A stretch of 8,417 nucleotides of DNA from NCBI GenBank assembly GCA_964453435.1, contig CAYVQZ010000104.1:1-8417 (forward strand), written 5' to 3'. This document shows, piece by piece, positions 6,650 through 8,417 of this stretch. Numbering within the stretch: position 1 is the stretch's first letter; every line of letters begins with the position of its first letter. A program made the position numbers and the translations under genes. The stretch is from CAYVQZ01 sp964453435 (GTDB lineage: Bacteria; Abyssobacteria; SURF-5). The notes beneath the pieces were generated by a model. The model was given only the letters and a program-made list of their open reading frames with translations, searched no databases and was not told the DNA's origin.

Positions 6650-6654
6650 TCCTT
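6650..6654 (-). promoter_or_regulatory. Ribosome binding site deciding a TTG start
   Basis: AAGGA on the minus strand lies 7 bases before TTG 6642 but 16 bases before ATG 6633. This favours the TTG codon and a product with three extra residues (Met-Pro-Ile). The site sits between the glyS stop codon (6656-6658) and the phosphoesterase start, as in a translationally linked pair. Confidence 0.6.
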
Positions 6655-6655
6655 G

Positions 6656-7981
6656 TCAAATAGCGATGCGACTCAGAAGCTCGCCTACGAGCGCGGATAT
6701 CTTCACCCGCTCCTGCCGCATCGAATCGCGCTCGCGAAGGGTGACTGTCTCGTCTTCGAGCGTCTGCGAATCGACCGTGATTCCGAATGGCGTGCCGGCC
6801 TCGTCCTGTCTCCGGTAGCGGCGTCCGATGGACCCGCCGTCGTCATAGAAAATCTTCAGGCGAGGCCTGAGTTCGTCCGCGATCTTCCTGGCGACGTCGG
6901 GCATGCCGTCGCGGTTAACCAGCGGCAGAATGGCCGCTTTGACGGGCGCCAACTTCGGTGACAGACGCAGAACCCTGCGTTCCTCCTTTGTGCCCGGGTT
7001 CTCCACCTCGAACGCGTCAATCAGGCATGTCAGCAGAGTCCGGTCGACGCCGGCCGATGTCTCGATAATAAACGGAATATATCGGTCATTGATTTCCTGG
7101 TCGAAGTAGGTGAGGTCCTTCCCGGAGTATTCCTGATGCCGGCGCAAATCGAAGTCGGTCCTGTTGTGAATACCCTCGAGTTCCTTCCATCCGAACGGGA
7201 ACTCGTACTCGATGTCGAACGCTTTGCGGGCATAGTGCGCCAATTCGCCCGGGGAATGCTCGTGATAGCGGAGCCGCTCCTTTCTGATGCCGATGTCGAG
7301 ATACCACTGGAACCGGCGTTCCTTCCAATATTCGAACCACTCCTCGTCGGCGCCGGGCCGAACGAAGTACTGCATCTCCATCTGCTCGAACTCGCGCATG
7401 CGGAAAATGAAGTTGCCGGGTGTTATCTCGTTGCGGAACGCCTTGCCGATCTGCGCTATCCCGAAGGGAATTTTCTGGCGCGCCGGTCCCATCACGTTGA
7501 GAAAGTTCACATAAATGCCCTGCGCCGTCTCCGGCCGGAGATACACTATTGCGGCGTCTTCTTCGACCGGTCCCACAAACGTCTTGAACATCAGATTGAA
7601 CTGCCGGGCCTCGGTCAATTCGCCGCCGCAGTCGGGACATTTCCCGCCGTTTATCTCATCGGCCCGGAACCGGTGCTTGCATTGCTTGCAGTCGACAAGC
7701 GGGTCGGTAAATCCTTCGACATGGCCCGAGGCCTCCCACACGCGCGGGTGCATGATAATGCTCGCATCCAATCCCTCGATGTCGTCGCGGTCCTGGGTCA
7801 TTGTCTTCCACCAGTACCGCTTGATGTTGCCCTTCAGCTCCACCCCGAGCGGACCATAGTCCCAGCAGCTATTGATGCCGCCATATATCAGGCTGCTCTG
7901 AAAAATGAAGCCGCGCCTCTTGCAAAGCGAGACCAGCTCCTCCATTTTCTTTTCGGCCTCGTTCAGCGCCTTCTTGGCCAT
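6656..7981 (-). CDS. glyS: Glycine--tRNA ligase, single-chain class II (alpha2) type
   Basis: This 441-residue cytoplasmic enzyme charges tRNA-Gly with glycine using ATP. Class II features are in order. The N-terminal 'RRGFIFQSSLIYGGINSCWDYGP' region starts at about residue 22. A zinc-type CxxC...CxxC pair is at C98, C101, C115 and C118. Motif 2 is FRNEITPGNFIFRMREFEQM (182-201), and motif 3 is around SAGVDRTLL (309-317). A C-terminal anticodon-binding domain occupies about 345-441 (KAAILPLV, DDGGSIGRRYRRQDEAGTPF). It is the eukaryote/archaea-like homodimeric form, not the alpha2beta2 GlyQ/GlyS type. GGAGG (7996-8000) lies 14 bases before the ATG, further than usual, and no in-frame upstream start exists. 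The nearest strong promoter is at 8280-8308, but a terminator lies between. A weak local candidate is TTGAAC (8052-8057) with TACGAT (8031-8036), only 15 bp apart. Confidence 0.97.
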   Translation of the reverse strand: MAKKALNEAEKKMEELVSLCKRRGFIFQSSLIYGGINSCWDYGPLGVELKGNIKRYWWKTMTQDRDDIEGLDASIIMHPRVWEASGHVEGFTDPLVDCKQCKHRFRADEINGGKCPDCGGELTEARQFNLMFKTFVGPVEEDAAIVYLRPETAQGIYVNFLNVMGPARQKIPFGIAQIGKAFRNEITPGNFIFRMREFEQMEMQYFVRPGADEEWFEYWKERRFQWYLDIGIRKERLRYHEHSPGELAHYARKAFDIEYEFPFGWKELEGIHNRTDFDLRRHQEYSGKDLTYFDQEINDRYIPFIIETSAGVDRTLLTCLIDAFEVENPGTKEERRVLRLSPKLAPVKAAILPLVNRDGMPDVARKIADELRPRLKIFYDDGGSIGRRYRRQDEAGTPFGITVDSQTLEDETVTLRERDSMRQERVKISALVGELLSRIAI

Positions 7982-8175
7982 GCGTCCTGTGGTTACCTCC
8001 CTGGCTCGAATTCAATCATCTGACCCGCGTATCGTATTATTTATCCCATGAGTTCAAGAATACTTTTCGTGATCTTCATGCGGCGCCTTGCGCACATCCG
8101 GATTATGCGGCACGCTTGCCGTGCCCGATGACTGCAGGCGGTCAACCATGGAACCGGCTCCCGCTGGCTGATAGC
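7982..8175 (-). other. Spacer or leader between terminator and glyS, with two hairpins
   Basis: This 194-base stretch has no convincing gene. On the minus strand it can form GGCACG-GCAAG-CGTGCC (8112-8128, a perfect 6-bp stem) and a GTGCGC/GCGCCGC-type hairpin near 8080-8098. It also repeats AGCCGGTTC (8159-8151), a 9-mer present in the small RNA (8265-8257). A 12-codon frame (8079-8041, MKITKSILELMG) has AAGG 6 bases upstream but no supporting context. If the upstream terminator is read through, this would be the 3' part of the glyS leader. Confidence 0.4.
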
Positions 8176-8221
8176 AAAAAGCCCTTCCCGCCGAAATCCG
8201 CGTGATTCCGACGAAAAGGGC
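8176..8221 (-). terminator. Strong Rho-independent terminator of the small RNA/leader
   Basis: On the minus strand, positions 8221-8181 form an 18-bp stem (GCCCTTTTCGTCGGAATC against GATTTCGGCGGGAAGGGC, with several G-U pairs) closed by the loop ACGCG. It is followed directly by TTTTT (8180-8176). This is a textbook intrinsic terminator for transcription heading toward glyS, and the plus strand lacks a T tract. Confidence 0.85.
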
Positions 8222-8273
8222 GAACCTGTCTCTCGATTCACCCTCAGTGAATTCTCGAACCGGCTTTCCGCCG
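8176..8273 (-). ncRNA. Putative small RNA or attenuated 5' leader upstream of glyS (about 98 nt)
   Basis: The start is predicted from the consensus promoter at 8280-8308 and the end from the terminator at 8176. The transcript would fold into three consecutive hairpins. The first, at the 5' end, is CGGC-GGAAA-GCCG (8273-8261). The second is ATTCAC-TGAGG-GTGAAT (8252-8236, perfect 6 bp). The third is the long terminator hairpin (8221-8181). Open frames across it show no protein-like features and no good ribosome site. It does not match the tRNA, 6S, SRP, RNase P, T-box or glycine-riboswitch consensus that I can recall. It may be a free trans-acting RNA, or a regulatory leader whose terminator controls glyS about 195 bases further on. 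Which of the two applies cannot be decided from sequence alone. Confidence 0.6.
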
Positions 8274-8279
8274 AAACCC

Positions 8280-8308
8280 ATTATAATATCACCGGTTCCG
8301 TATGTCAA
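8280..8308 (-). promoter_or_regulatory. Consensus-perfect sigma70-type promoter
   Basis: On the minus strand, TTGACA (8308-8303) and TATAAT (8285-8280) are separated by exactly 17 bp, which is the full consensus. The predicted start lies at about 8273. It is by far the strongest promoter in the window, far better than any in front of a protein gene, which is typical of stable-RNA or heavily transcribed leader genes. Its spacer contains GGAACCGG, related to the AGCCGGTTC 9-mers downstream. Confidence 0.85.
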
Positions 8309-8417
8309 TGGGCGGATAGGCGAATGCGAATTTCAACAGGCGACAGAAAACAAATTATGGACGCAAATGTGTCTTCGCGGCTTCCTGTCTGTGTGGTTGC
8401 AATCTTTCCCTCGCGGG
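8309..8417. other. Right edge, no gene seen
   Basis: No open frame with protein-like content, RNA gene or clear repeat is visible here. The stretch 'TCTTCGCGGCTTCCTGTCTG' loosely resembles the vocabulary of the dispersed repeats at 206-303 and 6003-6086 but is too short and divergent to call. The window ends before the next gene upstream of the small RNA promoter. Confidence 0.3.

Noticed and set aside
8041..8079. 12-codon frame MKITKSILELMG with AAGG upstream, as a glyS leader peptide
   Set aside because: It has only one glycine codon, at the end. Its ribosome site lies in a predicted hairpin, and there is no terminator overlapping it. Too short to support without conservation.
8176..8273. 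T-box or glycine riboswitch upstream of glyS
   Set aside because: The conserved T-box core and the glycine aptamer core sequences are not present, and the transcript before the terminator is too short for a T-box. A covariance search would settle it.
8041..8308. Two overlapping minus-strand frames of 66 and 84 codons upstream of glyS
   Set aside because: They run through the promoter, the stem-loops and the terminator, start at or before the predicted transcript start, and show no protein-like features.

Overview
The window reads as a fairly GC-rich bacterial chromosome segment. It holds six protein-coding genes in two transcription blocks, one probable small RNA or attenuated leader, and two copies of a dispersed intergenic repeat. 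The single-chain (alpha2-type) glycyl-tRNA synthetase, the tolerance for long intergenic spacers, and repeats built from 'CGCGGATT' and 'CTTCGCGTCTTCGCGT' motifs suggest an uncultured environmental bacterium. From memory, such repeats are common in Planctomycetes/Kiritimatiella/Omnitrophota-like and some Desulfobacterota-like genomes. The phylum cannot be fixed from this sequence.

Layout. Positions 1-62 show nothing recognisable. Positions 63-303 hold repeat copy A, which carries a small nested palindromic insertion (133-164). A perfect 15-bp inverted repeat (356-390) follows. On the minus strand, 399-1283 encodes a transcription factor with a MerR-type DNA-binding domain fused to a complete TetR-type repressor. 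The 205-bp divergent region 1287-1491 contains a promoter for each direction, and both promoters share the same 13-bp AT-rich sequence. On the plus strand, 1492-5851 is a tight three-gene operon: a GlcD-like flavoprotein, an HdrD/GlcF-like iron-sulfur protein with two CCG domains, and a second GlcD-like flavoprotein. Repeat copy B (5936-6090) fills the convergent gap.

On the minus strand, glyS (6656-7981) is followed by a small YfcE/MJ0936-type metallophosphoesterase (6154-6642). Upstream of glyS lies a consensus-perfect sigma70-type promoter (TTGACA, 17 bp, TATAAT; 8280-8308). It feeds a roughly 98-nt, three-hairpin transcript that ends in a textbook intrinsic terminator (8176-8221).

How the parts fit. 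The regulator and operon look like one self-contained, ligand-controlled module. The fusion repressor probably senses a small organic acid or acyl compound and controls both itself and a multisubunit flavin/iron-sulfur dehydrogenase. The substrate and electron acceptor are not evident, and there is no membrane subunit, ETF or transporter in the window. The module lies between two direct copies of the repeat, which makes it a candidate cassette. The small RNA upstream of glyS is either a free sRNA or an attenuator controlling glyS. It matches no RNA class I recognise and is the most open question here.
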